DNA from: Mycolicibacterium setense
GTDB taxonomy: Bacteria; Actinomycetota; Actinomycetes; Mycobacteriales; Mycobacteriaceae
Assembly: GCF_000805385.1 (NCBI RefSeq)
Contig: NZ_JTJW01000008.1
Coordinates: 839,482-903,481, forward strand
Length of the DNA: 64,000 nucleotides
Direction: 5' to 3'
The position numbers and the translations under genes are program-made. Within the stretch, counting starts at the first letter, position 1, and each line of letters begins with the position of its first letter. Positions 9,628 through 17,749 of the stretch are shown here, one piece after another. The notes under the pieces were generated by a model, which was given only the letters and a program-made list of their open reading frames with translations, had not been told where the DNA came from and searched no databases.

Positions 9628-11129
9628 GCATCTCGCTACTGCTGGAGATGGCGGTCTCTGGCGGACCCGACCGCACCGCGGTGGTGTCCGACGATCTCCG
9701 GCTGACCACCGAGGAACTCAGCGCCCTGGCCGACGGCGGCGCGGGCGTCATCGCGGCCTCCGGGGCGGCGCACGTCGCCTACGTCGGCACGGGTGGCGCG
9801 CTGCTGCCGCTGCTGTTGTTCGCCTCGGCCCGGGCAGCCGTGCCGTTCACCCCGCTGAATTACCGGCTCAGCAGGGACGGCTTGCAAGAGTTGATCGAGC
9901 GCCTGCCGGAGGCACTGGTGGTGGCCGACACCGAGTACGCCGACGTGGTGGCCGGAGCGGGCAAGCAGGTCATCACCTCCGAGGAGTTCCTGGCCGCGGC
10001 CCGCCTTTCGGTACCTGCCGCTGAGTTCGCCGATCCCGACGCAGTCGCCGTCGTGCTTTTCACCTCGGGCACCACGTCGCGCCCCAAGGCCGTCGAGCTC
10101 ACCCACAACAACCTCACCAGCTACATCACCGGAACGGTCGAATTCGCCTCCGCCGCAGAGGAAGACGCAGCGCTGATCTGCGTCCCGCCGTATCACATCG
10201 CCGGGGTCAGCGCCGCCATGTCGAACCTGTACGCCGGCCGGAAGATGGTGTACCTGCGCCACTTCGACGCCGACAAATGGGTCGAGCTGGTCCGCGCCGA
10301 GGGCGTCACCTCCGCCACCGTCGTGCCGACCATGTTGGACCGCATCGTCACCGCACTGGAGAGGGCGGGCCACGAGCTACCCACTTTGCGCAACCTCGCC
10401 TATGGGGGCTCGAAGGTCGCGCTGCCCCTGGTGCGCAAGGCGTTGCAGCTGCTGCCGAACGTCGGCTTCGTCAACGCCTACGGATTGACCGAAACCAGTT
10501 CCACCATCGCTGTTCTCGGGCCTGACGATCACCGCGAGGCGCTGGCCGCCGAGGACCCCGCCGCTTCCCGGCGCCTCGGCTCGGTGGGACAGGTGGTGCC
10601 CGGTATCGAGGTGCAGATCCGCGCCGATGACGGCACCGTGCTCGGCCCCGGAGAGACCGGTGAACTGTTCGTGCGCGGTGAGCAGGTGTCGGGCCGCTAC
10701 ACCGACATCGGATCGGTGCTCGACGCCGAAGGCTGGTTCCCCACCAAAGATGTCGCCATGCTCGACGAGGGCGGCTACCTGTTCATCGGCGGACGGTCGG
10801 ACGACACCATCATCCGCGGCGGGGAGAACATCGCACCGGCCGAGATCGAGGACGTGCTCGTCGAACATCCCGAGGTACGCGACGTGGCCGTCGTCGGCCC
10901 CGAGGACCCGCAATGGGGACAGATCATCGTTGCCGTCGTGGTGCCCGTGGAGGGCGCCTCGCCTGACCCGGACGCGCTGCGCGATCATGTGCGCAAACAG
11001 CTGCGCGGCTCACGCACGCCCGACCGGGTGGTGTTCCGCGATGAACTGCCCACCAACCCGACCGGCAAGGTCCTGCGCCGCCAGCTCGTCGATGAACTCG
11101 CACCCATCTCGAAGGAGTCAGCATTGTGA
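9624..11129 (+). CDS. AMP-dependent acyl-CoA ligase (FadD family), second ligase of the island
   Basis: A 501-residue ANL ligase. The P-loop is FTSGTTSRPKAVELTH near residue 150, the adenine-binding segment is NAYGLTETSST near residue 287, the hinge aspartate region is GRSDDTIIRGGENIAP, and the catalytic lysine segment is NPTGKVLRRQL near the C-terminus. It activates a carboxylic acid to a CoA ester. It is coupled by an ATGA overlap to the SDR upstream, and its stop overlaps the next small gene by 4 bases. The island has two distinct ligases, which suggests either two entry substrates or reactivation of an intermediate released as free acid. Confidence 0.9.
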   Translation: MSISLLLEMAVSGGPDRTAVVSDDLRLTTEELSALADGGAGVIAASGAAHVAYVGTGGALLPLLLFASARAAVPFTPLNYRLSRDGLQELIERLPEALVVADTEYADVVAGAGKQVITSEEFLAAARLSVPAAEFADPDAVAVVLFTSGTTSRPKAVELTHNNLTSYITGTVEFASAAEEDAALICVPPYHIAGVSAAMSNLYAGRKMVYLRHFDADKWVELVRAEGVTSATVVPTMLDRIVTALERAGHELPTLRNLAYGGSKVALPLVRKALQLLPNVGFVNAYGLTETSSTIAVLGPDDHREALAAEDPAASRRLGSVGQVVPGIEVQIRADDGTVLGPGETGELFVRGEQVSGRYTDIGSVLDAEGWFPTKDVAMLDEGGYLFIGGRSDDTIIRGGENIAPAEIEDVLVEHPEVRDVAVVGPEDPQWGQIIVAVVVPVEGASPDPDALRDHVRKQLRGSRTPDRVVFRDELPTNPTGKVLRRQLVDELAPISKESAL

Positions 11130-11428
11130 TCAAGAACGGCACCCGCCTGCAGAGCCAGGTGTGCGACACCCAGGTCATCGTCGTGCGCAGCGCCGACAGC
11201 CTCGACGATCTGCGCGCCGGTGGCGTGCCGATGGTCCCGCTCGACGCCCAGAAGGACTCAGCCGCAACAATTGACGCTGCGTTCTCCGATGGCAACCTCA
11301 TGGGCAAGCGCTACGTCGACGACGCCGGCGCAGAGGTGCTGGTCACCAAGGCCGGCGCCGGCACCCTGTCGGTCGGAACCACCGCGCTCAGCCTCAAGGA
11401 AGCCAAGCCGCTGCCCGCCAGCGACTGA
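11126..11428 (+). CDS. Small uncharacterised protein of the mutase island
   Basis: A 100-residue protein coupled to the upstream ligase by overlapping start and stop. The sequence is soluble, with no signal or membrane segment. Recognisable features are a single Cys in SQVCDTQVIVVR, then GGVPMVPLD, NLMGKRYVDDAGAEVLVTKAG and a C-terminal KPLPASD. I recall similar short proteins beside acyl-CoA ligases in actinobacteria, but no function is assigned. The basic-acidic pattern and conserved-looking KRY segment resemble a small beta-rich fold; that is inference only. It is the last gene of the rightward operon and is followed by a hairpin terminator. Confidence 0.75.
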   Translation: MIKNGTRLQSQVCDTQVIVVRSADSLDDLRAGGVPMVPLDAQKDSAATIDAAFSDGNLMGKRYVDDAGAEVLVTKAGAGTLSVGTTALSLKEAKPLPASD

Positions 11429-11443
11429 CACCAAGACCTCGAG

Positions 11444-11492
11444 TGGCCAGTTGTGACACGAAATCTGCGAGATCACGTGTCATAACTGGCCA
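11444..11492. terminator. Hairpin between convergent genes
   Basis: TGGCCAGTTGTGACACG (11444-11460) pairs with 11476-11492 over 17 positions with one G-U wobble, leaving a 15-base loop. There is no clear T-tract. It sits between the convergent small gene and the SDR and could end transcription from either side. Confidence 0.65.
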
Positions 11493-11513
11493 TTCGTTGC
11501 CTGGTACCCCGAT

Positions 11514-12251
11514 TCAGGCGTGACGGCTGGTCACTCCCCCGTCGACCACCAGCTGCGTGCCGGTGACGAACGAGGCCTTCGGCGACATCAGGAAGGCCAC
11601 CGCCGCCGCGACCTCATCAGGCCGGCCGAGTCGGCCCAACGGTGCGGCTTGTTCGAAGCCGACGCGAATCTCCTCGACGTCCAACGCGATTTGCAGCATC
11701 GGCGTGTGGATGAAGCCAGGGCACACCGCGTTGACCCGAATACCCAACGGGCCCAACTGCGCAGCCATCGAGCGGGTCATGCCGAGCAGCCCGGCTTTGG
11801 ACGCGCAATAGGCCGGGATGAACGGATTGGCGGCCAGGCCCTCGATGCTCGAGATGCCGACCACCGCGGGCGACCCACCGTCGGCCGCGGACTTCTCCAG
11901 GTGCGGCAACAGCAGTTGCATCAGCAGCGCCTGTGCCCGCAGGTTCACATCGAGTACCGCGTCCCACGACTCCTCGGTGTAGGCACCCACCGGTTCGGGG
12001 AGCACCCGGCCCGCGGCATGGACCAGGCCGTCGATACCGTCGAGCGCCTGCGCCGCGTCCTCCACCGCCGCCGACAGGGCGCCCGTGTCACACACGTCGA
12101 TCACCGCCGAGTGCATGCCCAAGCCGTCGGCCACATCCCGGACCTCAGGAGCCATGTCCCACAACGAAACCCGCCGACCGTCTGCGATCAGTGCCTCCGC
12201 GCTGGCCCGGCCGATCCCCGACGCTGCCCCTGTCACCACCACACCTGTCAT
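11514..12251 (-). CDS. Short-chain dehydrogenase/reductase (classical SDR)
   Basis: A 245-residue classical SDR. The cofactor motif is VTGAASGIG near residue 5-13, followed by HAAGR (NNAG equivalent) near residue 77. The catalytic elements are Ser in GISSIEG near residue 130 and YCASK near residue 147, and the C-terminus is VTGTQLVVDGG. The acidic residue in LWDMA after strand 2 favours NAD(H) over NADP(H). It is leftward and stands apart from the mutase island behind the hairpin at 11444. The substrate is unknown; many mycobacterial paralogs act on hydroxyacyl or steroid alcohols. Confidence 0.88.
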   Translation of the reverse strand: MTGVVVTGAASGIGRASAEALIADGRRVSLWDMAPEVRDVADGLGMHSAVIDVCDTGALSAAVEDAAQALDGIDGLVHAAGRVLPEPVGAYTEESWDAVLDVNLRAQALLMQLLLPHLEKSAADGGSPAVVGISSIEGLAANPFIPAYCASKAGLLGMTRSMAAQLGPLGIRVNAVCPGFIHTPMLQIALDVEEIRVGFEQAAPLGRLGRPDEVAAAVAFLMSPKASFVTGTQLVVDGGVTSRHA

Positions 12252-12305
12252 GCCGGACAGGTTAAAGGCTCGATGTCCCGCCAGGGGCCATTTTGGTTAT
12301 GCCGA

Positions 12306-13418
12306 CTAATTGATGAGATCAGCCAACGCCTGAGCGGTCTGCAGGTCTTCGTACGCGGCCGAATACCGCTGGGCGAGCGCCAGGGCGATATCCGGACGCT
12401 GCCACAGTTCGCCCGCACTCGCGGTCGCCAGCCAGGTGGTCAGCCCGTGCGCGACCGACGCCCGGTAGCGCAGCCAGATCTCCTCCGCAGACGGCAGTTC
12501 ATCGGCCGGAAGCTCCATTGCGTCGCGGTATTCCTCGAGCAACTGCTTCTCGGCCGTGCGGCGATCCTCAGTGGTGAGTGCGCCCTGCAGGAAGTAGCCG
12601 AGGTCCAACGAGAAGTTGCCCCGCCGGGCCACCTGCCAATCCAGAAAACCGACGTCGCCGTCGCGCACCACGTAGGTGTTGCCGATGTGCGGGTCGCCGT
12701 GCAGCAGCGTCTGCGACGTCCCGGGCGCGGTCAACGTACGGATGAAGGGCTTCCAAATGCCTTCCACCAGATGGTCGATGGTCAGGGCCTGTACCGACGG
12801 CGGTGCGTCGTCACCGAGACGCTCCAACGCCGCGGGTAGCGGCGCCCACTGCATGCCGTCCCACGGTTCGAACGGCTCCAGCCACTCCAGACCGGGACGG
12901 TGCACGCGCTCGCCCCAGAACGCGCTGTGCAATCTCGCCAGACCGCGCACGCCATGCGCGGCCTGCTCCACGGTCAAGGGCCGGGTGGCATCGCGCGGGT
13001 CGGCGGCGCGCGAGTTCAGATCCTCCATGATCAGCACGAAATCTTCGTCGCCCTCGTCGATAGGTGCGGCGTAGACCGTCGGATGTTCCAGCGGCAGATC
13101 AACTTCCGAGTTGAACAGCCTGGGCTCATGCAGCAGCCCGCTGGTGTACTTGATCATTTCCTTGTGGCCCGGGTCGACAGCCTTGGCGAACACCGTGGCC
13201 GGGCCGGCAGGCCCCGGCTTGTAGGTGATCGACAGGCGCGCCCGGCGGTTGGTGCCGTCGTCGCGCATGTCGACGGTCACCCCGTCCACCACCGCATCTG
13301 GGTGGTGGTTGGCCAGGGCCGCCGTCATCCATTCTGGTGTGACCTGGCCCCAGTCCTTGGGGACGGTCAGCGCGGCCGTCACGCGGTTGCCTCGCAGGCT
13401 CGACTCTCGCGTGTCCAC
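12306..13418 (-). CDS. Aminoglycoside-phosphotransferase-fold kinase (APH/EcKinase-like)
   Basis: A 370-residue kinase-fold protein. The catalytic loop is LLHGDPHIGNTYV near residue 240, with the Asp and Asn needed for phosphotransfer, and the metal-binding Asp is in GFLDWQ near residue 260. EDLNS near residue 125 belongs to the N-lobe hinge. Family members phosphorylate small hydroxylated or amino substrates. It lies downstream of a cytochrome P450, so phosphorylation of the P450 product is possible but unproven. Two starts are credible: GTG 13418 with GGAGAG upstream, or GTG 13382 with GAGG upstream. Confidence 0.82.
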   Translation of the reverse strand: MDTRESSLRGNRVTAALTVPKDWGQVTPEWMTAALANHHPDAVVDGVTVDMRDDGTNRRARLSITYKPGPAGPATVFAKAVDPGHKEMIKYTSGLLHEPRLFNSEVDLPLEHPTVYAAPIDEGDEDFVLIMEDLNSRAADPRDATRPLTVEQAAHGVRGLARLHSAFWGERVHRPGLEWLEPFEPWDGMQWAPLPAALERLGDDAPPSVQALTIDHLVEGIWKPFIRTLTAPGTSQTLLHGDPHIGNTYVVRDGDVGFLDWQVARRGNFSLDLGYFLQGALTTEDRRTAEKQLLEEYRDAMELPADELPSAEEIWLRYRASVAHGLTTWLATASAGELWQRPDIALALAQRYSAAYEDLQTAQALADLIN

Positions 13419-13422
13419 CTAC

Positions 13423-13451
13423 GGTTCTCTCCGCATGCGTCGCTCATCGGA
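13423..13451. repeat. Junction repeat related to 5458-5554
   Basis: The plus strand reads GGTTCTCTCCGC, then ATGCGT, then CGCTCATCGGA. The two ends match those of the tandem units at 5458-5554, with a shorter centre. As there, the element presents CGATGAGCG on the minus strand at the stop codon of the upstream gene, here the P450. Confidence 0.5.
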
Positions 13452-14646
13452 CGAACGCCGGCATCGAATCCCAGCCGCGGACAGTCGAAGTCGGCGACAG
13501 TTCGGCGTTGTCGAGATCCACGTCCCACTCCGGGAACCGCTTGAGCATCTCTTCCAGGGCGATGCGGCCCTCAAGGCGCGCGAGCGCAGAGCCCAGGCAG
13601 TAGTGGGTGCCGACGCTGAATGCCAGATGCTGACGCTGCTCACGGTGGATGTCGAAAACCTCACCGTCGGGCGGGAATTGACGGCTGTCGCGGACGGCCG
13701 CACCGATCAGCATCATCATGACGCTGCCCTGGGGCACGGTCTGCCCGTAGAACTCGACGTCGCGGGTGACATAGCGGGCCACGTGCGGAGCGGGCGGCTC
13801 GAAACGCAGCAGCTCCTCGATGGCCTGCGGGATGAGCGCCGGGTTCTCGACCAGCTGGCGCCGCTGGTCCGGATGTTCGGCGAGCACCTTTGCCGCCCAA
13901 CCGATGAGCCGCGTGGTCGTCTCGTTACCCGCCCCCGCCACCACGTTGATGTAGATGAGCAGTTCCTCGCGGGTGAGCTTCCGGGTGACTCCGTGCTCGT
14001 CGGTGAACTCGACGTTGAGCAGGTCGGTCATGATGTCGTCGGACGGGTTGTCCTTGCGCCAGTCGATGTAGGTCTCGAAGATCGAACCGTCGACCAGGCC
14101 CTCCTGGGCGGCCTTCATCGGCTTGCCGGCCTCGGTGCGAAGTTGATCGTTGCCGTGGTCGCGGATCATCTCCTGGTCGTCCTCGGGAATCCCCAACAGG
14201 GCGCTGATCACCCGCATCGGCATGATGGCGCCGAAATCCTTGATGAAGTCGATCTTCCCGACCCCCACCAGCGGATCCAGCGACTGGGCGCAGAATTCCC
14301 GGATCTTCGGCTCAAGGGCATTGATCTTGCGCGGCGTGAACATCCGGGCCAGCAGCTTGCGGTGCATGGTGTGGATCGGCGGGTCCTCGAAAATCAGTGC
14401 ACCGGAGGGGATGTCGATGTTGGCCTTGATCAGCTCGATGATCGCGCCACGGGCCGAGCTGAAGGTTTCGTGGTCGACGAGGCCCTTGTTGACATCGGCG
14501 AAACGACTCAGCGCATAGAAGTCGTGCTGCTCGTTGTAGTACAGCGGCGATTCCTCGCGGAGCCGGGCGAACGTCGGATACGGGTTGGCGTTGATCTCGA
14601 CGTCGTAGGGGTCGAAATACACGTCACTCGTGGTGCTCACACTCAC
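13444..14646 (-). CDS. Cytochrome P450
   Basis: A 400-residue soluble bacterial P450. The I-helix oxygen-activation motif is AGAGNETTTR near residue 240, the K-helix ExxR is EELLRFEPP near residue 280, and the haem-binding loop is FSVGTHYCLGSALARLEGR with the axial Cys near residue 346. There is no membrane anchor. It needs an external ferredoxin and reductase; none is adjacent. A GTG start at 14646 (or 14640) follows a GAGAGGCGGG stretch. It precedes the phosphotransferase gene in a leftward pair, and a palindrome lies in its promoter. The substrate is unknown. Confidence 0.92.
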   Translation of the reverse strand: MSVSTTSDVYFDPYDVEINANPYPTFARLREESPLYYNEQHDFYALSRFADVNKGLVDHETFSSARGAIIELIKANIDIPSGALIFEDPPIHTMHRKLLARMFTPRKINALEPKIREFCAQSLDPLVGVGKIDFIKDFGAIMPMRVISALLGIPEDDQEMIRDHGNDQLRTEAGKPMKAAQEGLVDGSIFETYIDWRKDNPSDDIMTDLLNVEFTDEHGVTRKLTREELLIYINVVAGAGNETTTRLIGWAAKVLAEHPDQRRQLVENPALIPQAIEELLRFEPPAPHVARYVTRDVEFYGQTVPQGSVMMMLIGAAVRDSRQFPPDGEVFDIHREQRQHLAFSVGTHYCLGSALARLEGRIALEEMLKRFPEWDVDLDNAELSPTSTVRGWDSMPAFVR

Positions 14647-14678
14647 GGCGGTCCCGCCTCTCTGAAGGGCTGCGGAGA

Positions 14679-14700
14679 GTTACTTACACGCGTAAGTTAC
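14679..14700. promoter_or_regulatory. Near-perfect palindrome upstream of P450
   Basis: A 22-bp site with arms GTTACTTAC and GTAAGTTAC around ACGC. The core CTTACACGCGTAAG shares CTTAC and CGCGTAAG elements with sites at 17165 and 17205 near the transporter. It lies between the P450 gene and the LacI-family gene and is a candidate operator for that LacI protein or for a TetR protein elsewhere. Confidence 0.55.
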
Positions 14701-14761
14701 ACGTCGGAACGCCCACCGGACAAGGCCGCCAGGCTTACGATTTGCCGTTCACATGTAATGC

Positions 14762-15775
14762 TCAGGTGGTTTCGCGCACGATGAGCGCGGCAGGGTCGCT
14801 GCCGTCGACGTCAGCGACCGTGGGGTATCCGAGTTCGGCCATCATGGCCGGGACCGCAGCGTCGACGATGGCCTTGGCATCGAATGCGACGGAGGTCAGC
14901 GGTGGGGAACTCACCGCCCCCAGTGGTATCGCGTCGACCCCCATGACCGCGAGATCATCAGGGCACCGCAGACCGGCCCGGCGTATCCCGTGTAGCACCA
15001 CAAACGCCGTCTCATCGCTTTGCGCGCACACAGCCGTCACGCCCGCTGACACCCATCTGGACACGACGGTGGCCGCGTCGGACCCGTCGGTGGCCACGGT
15101 GTCGACCTCGATCGCCCGCAAGCCGTGCCCGTCGGCGGCAACCCGCAGACCCGACAACCAGTAGTCCCCGAGCGGCCGCAGCACCTCATTGCCGGAGTAG
15201 GCGAAGCCCAGACGCGTGTGTCCGCGCGACATCAGATGCTCCACCCGCATCGCTCCGACGGTCAGATGCAACGACCCGAGCGCGCGCAACTTCTCGCTGC
15301 CCAAATAGATCTGCGGAATCTTCGCCGCCTCGACAGCCGCTGAAGCGGCGCCGGTGAGGGGGAACACGCCGGCAACGGCCAACGGGTTGAGGTTTGCAAC
15401 CGCGTCGACGAGGTTCTGGCCATCGTCCGTCTCCAGCTGCATCGACAGCACGATGCCGTGCCGGCCGAGCGCGGTGGTGAGGCGACTGCCGACCTCAAGA
15501 GGCAGTTCGCCGAGATCGGTCCGCGGCACGATATAGAGCACCACACCACTGCCGCCGACCGCGAGGTTGCGGGCCGCCAGGTTGGGCCGGTAACCCAGAT
15601 CGGCTGCGGCCTTGCGCACCGCGGCCTGGGTCTGCTCCGAGATACGTTGCCCTTGAACATTGTTGAGCACATAGCTGACGGTCGCCGTGGAGACGTTGGC
15701 CAGCCTGGCAACATCGGCTTTCGTCGGGCGCAGCCCGACATTCGACCTCGGCGGGCGTCCTCTTGTCGCACTCAC
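14762..15775 (-). CDS. LacI-family transcriptional regulator
   Basis: A 337-residue regulator. The N-terminal helix-turn-helix is ADVARLANVSTATVSYVLNN near residues 20-39, followed by the hinge YRPNLAARNLAVG, and then a periplasmic-binding-protein-like effector domain to the C-terminus. Its GTG start overlaps the stop of the transporter gene (GTGA), so the two are co-expressed and the regulator probably responds to the transported solute. Unlike classical sugar LacI proteins, the partner is an MHS-type transporter. Likely targets are the CTTAC/CGCG sites at 14679, 17165 and 17205, by inference. Confidence 0.9.
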   Translation of the reverse strand: MSATRGRPPRSNVGLRPTKADVARLANVSTATVSYVLNNVQGQRISEQTQAAVRKAAADLGYRPNLAARNLAVGGSGVVLYIVPRTDLGELPLEVGSRLTTALGRHGIVLSMQLETDDGQNLVDAVANLNPLAVAGVFPLTGAASAAVEAAKIPQIYLGSEKLRALGSLHLTVGAMRVEHLMSRGHTRLGFAYSGNEVLRPLGDYWLSGLRVAADGHGLRAIEVDTVATDGSDAATVVSRWVSAGVTAVCAQSDETAFVVLHGIRRAGLRCPDDLAVMGVDAIPLGAVSSPPLTSVAFDAKAIVDAAVPAMMAELGYPTVADVDGSDPAALIVRETT

Positions 15776-17118
15776 GGTGTCATCGTGACACGTTGCTGAC
15801 CGGTTGGGTCGTCCACGCCCGACAATTGACGTCCTGCGCTCTCACGCAAGGTCAGGACAGTCAGGACCGAGACCATGCCCGCGGCAACCAGATACAAGGC
15901 GGGAGCCAGGTTGTTGCCAGTGGTCGCGGTGAGCCAAGTGACCACATACGGTGTGGTTCCGCCGAACAGAGCGACCGCGACGTTGTAACCGATCGAGAAA
16001 CCGCTGTACCGCACTCGGGTGGCGAACAGTTCCACACCCGCCGTCACCGCGGTCGCCACGTACACCGATTCGATGGCGGCCAACAGACAGTGACCCGCGA
16101 TCGCGGCTGCGACCGATCCCGAATTCATCAGCAGGAACAGCGGATAAGCGCACACCACGAACCCGACCGAGCCGGCGATCAGCAAGGGTTTGCGCCCGAT
16201 CCGGTCCGACAGCGCGGCCAACGGCAGGATCAGTATCAGCGCCACCAGACTTGCCAGGGTGATCGAGACGAAGGCCTGCGTCTTGCTGAAGTGCAGTGAC
16301 TTTATGAAATACGTCGGCAGGAAGGTGAAGACGACGTAGTAGCCGACGTTGAAAACGATGAACAGTCCGACGACTTGCAGGATCGCCCGCCGGGCCGTGC
16401 TCACCGCTTCGCGCAGGGGCGAGGTGGCCACCCGATCGGCCTCGTCGAGCTTGGCGAATTCAGGCGTGTCGTCGAGCCGCAGCCGGATGTAGAGGCCGAC
16501 GAGGCCGAGCGGTGCTGCGACCAGGAACGGGATGCGCCAGCCGTAGCTCGCCATCGCGTCGGGCGGGAGATACGCCTGCAGAACGGTGACGGTGATCGAA
16601 CCCAGCAGGAAGCCCAGCACGCCCGACCACGCGATGAACGTGACGGTGAGCCCGCGTCGCCGGGCGGGCGCATATTCGGCGAGATAGACTGCGCCGCCCC
16701 CGTATTCGCCTCCCGCCGAGAATCCCTGCAGGCACCGCAGCAGGAGCAGCAGCAGTGGCGCCGCCACACCGATGGTGGAGTAGGTGGGCAGCAGACCGAT
16801 GCCGAGGGTGGCGGCTGACATCAGCAGGATCACCACGGCCAGCACGCGTTGGCGGCCCAGCCGGTCCCCGAGCGGACCGAACACGAACCCGCCGAGGGGG
16901 CGCATGAAGAACGCCGCGGCGAAGATGGCGAAAGTGTTGAGTAGCGCGGCTGTTTCGTTGCCGGACGGGAAGAAGTTGGCCGCGATGTAGGTTGCCAGGA
17001 ATCCATAGATGGCGAAGTCGAACCACTCGACCGCGTTGCCGATCGACGCACCGGTGATCGCCTTGCGCACGGTGGCGTCGATGTGGGAGGTGTCGGTACT
17101 TCTTTCTGGTGCCGTCAA
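15772..17118 (-). CDS. MFS transporter, metabolite:H+ symporter (MHS/ProP-like) family
   Basis: A 448-residue 12-helix permease. The MHS hallmark is GASIGNAVEWFDFAIYGFLA near residue 24, with the loop 2-3 motif FGPLGDRLGRQRVL near residue 80 and RCLQGFSAGGEYGGG near residue 128. The second-half repeat is LSDRIGRKPLL near residue 300. Relatives import dicarboxylates, betaine, proline or shikimate with protons. The start is uncertain: TTG at 17118 lies right at the end of the ahpD terminator, and GTG at 17070 gives a shorter N-terminus that still includes the first helix. It is coupled to the downstream LacI regulator. Confidence 0.88.
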   Translation of the reverse strand: MTAPERSTDTSHIDATVRKAITGASIGNAVEWFDFAIYGFLATYIAANFFPSGNETAALLNTFAIFAAAFFMRPLGGFVFGPLGDRLGRQRVLAVVILLMSAATLGIGLLPTYSTIGVAAPLLLLLLRCLQGFSAGGEYGGGAVYLAEYAPARRRGLTVTFIAWSGVLGFLLGSITVTVLQAYLPPDAMASYGWRIPFLVAAPLGLVGLYIRLRLDDTPEFAKLDEADRVATSPLREAVSTARRAILQVVGLFIVFNVGYYVVFTFLPTYFIKSLHFSKTQAFVSITLASLVALILILPLAALSDRIGRKPLLIAGSVGFVVCAYPLFLLMNSGSVAAAIAGHCLLAAIESVYVATAVTAGVELFATRVRYSGFSIGYNVAVALFGGTTPYVVTWLTATTGNNLAPALYLVAAGMVSVLTVLTLRESAGRQLSGVDDPTGQQRVTMTP

Positions 17119-17122
17119 CAGA

Positions 17123-17155
17123 AAACTCGCCTCTCGGATCGCGAGAGGCGAGTTT
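17123..17155 (-). terminator. Strong intrinsic terminator of ahpC-ahpD
   Basis: A perfect 14-bp stem, AAACTCGCCTCTCG (17123-17136) with 17142-17155, and a 5-base loop. Read leftward it is followed by TTTTCTGTT. It ends the ahpC-ahpD transcript directly before the transporter start. Confidence 0.85.
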
Positions 17156-17164
17156 ATCTGTTGG

Positions 17165-17218
17165 GTTATGCGCGTAAGCCCGTTTCCGTGGCTTGAGCCT
17201 GGGTCTTACGCGTCTACA
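17165..17218. promoter_or_regulatory. Pair of CTTACGCG sites upstream of the transporter
   Basis: GTTATGCGCGTAAG (17165-17178) and CTTACGCGTCTACA (17205-17218) face each other across 26 bases and share CTTACGCG. Both resemble the P450-upstream palindrome at 14679. They lie in the only space available for a promoter of the transporter-LacI operon; the second overlaps the ahpD stop. Confidence 0.45.
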
Positions 17219-17747
17219 CCGCCGCGAGGGCGTCCGCGGTCAGGAGCGCCTGGGCCACTCCGGAGACGATCGAAGCCAAACGGATGGCTTCGAAGATCGT
17301 CGTGCGGGACACGTCAGCGTCGCGCAGCACCGTCTCGTGTGCCGACAGGCAGTGCGAGCAGCCGTTGATCGCCGACACCGCGAGCGACCAGAGCTCGAAA
17401 TCCGCCTTGGGCACACCGGGGTTGGCGATGATGTTCATCCGCAGGCCGGCCCGCAGGTCGTCATAGCGACCGTCGAGCTGTCCCTTGGTGCGGTAGAACA
17501 CGTTGTTCATGCCCATGATCGCGGCCGCGCCGAGAGCGCCGTTGTAGGCCTCCTCGCTCAGCACGTCGAGGGCGTCCTCGGAGATCTCCTTCAGCAGCCG
17601 CTGCGACTTGGTCGCCGCCGCGGTCGCCACCAGAGCGCCCCACAGCTGCTGCTCGGTGAGCTCCGTCGACTTCACGATGCTGCCGAAATTGAGCTTGAGA
17701 TCCTTCGCGTACTCCGGCAGCGCTTCCTTGATGTTGTCGATGCTCAC
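17214..17747 (-). CDS. ahpD: Alkyl hydroperoxide reductase-associated AhpD
   Basis: A 177-residue disulfide reductase that recycles AhpC with electrons delivered through dihydrolipoamide components in mycobacteria. The catalytic CSHC motif falls at Cys130 and Cys133, with Glu118, His132 and His137 in place, the same numbering as the characterised M. tuberculosis enzyme. The GTG start lies two bases after the ahpC stop, so the pair is an operon. It ends in a strong hairpin at 17123. Nothing unusual is seen. Confidence 0.97.
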   Translation of the reverse strand: MSIDNIKEALPEYAKDLKLNFGSIVKSTELTEQQLWGALVATAAATKSQRLLKEISEDALDVLSEEAYNGALGAAAIMGMNNVFYRTKGQLDGRYDDLRAGLRMNIIANPGVPKADFELWSLAVSAINGCSHCLSAHETVLRDADVSRTTIFEAIRLASIVSGVAQALLTADALAAV

Positions 17748-17749
17748 GG

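Noticed and set aside
14762..17118. Sugar ABC-type uptake system controlled by LacI
   Set aside because: The partner is a single MHS-type permease with no ABC components, so a classical sugar operon is not supported.
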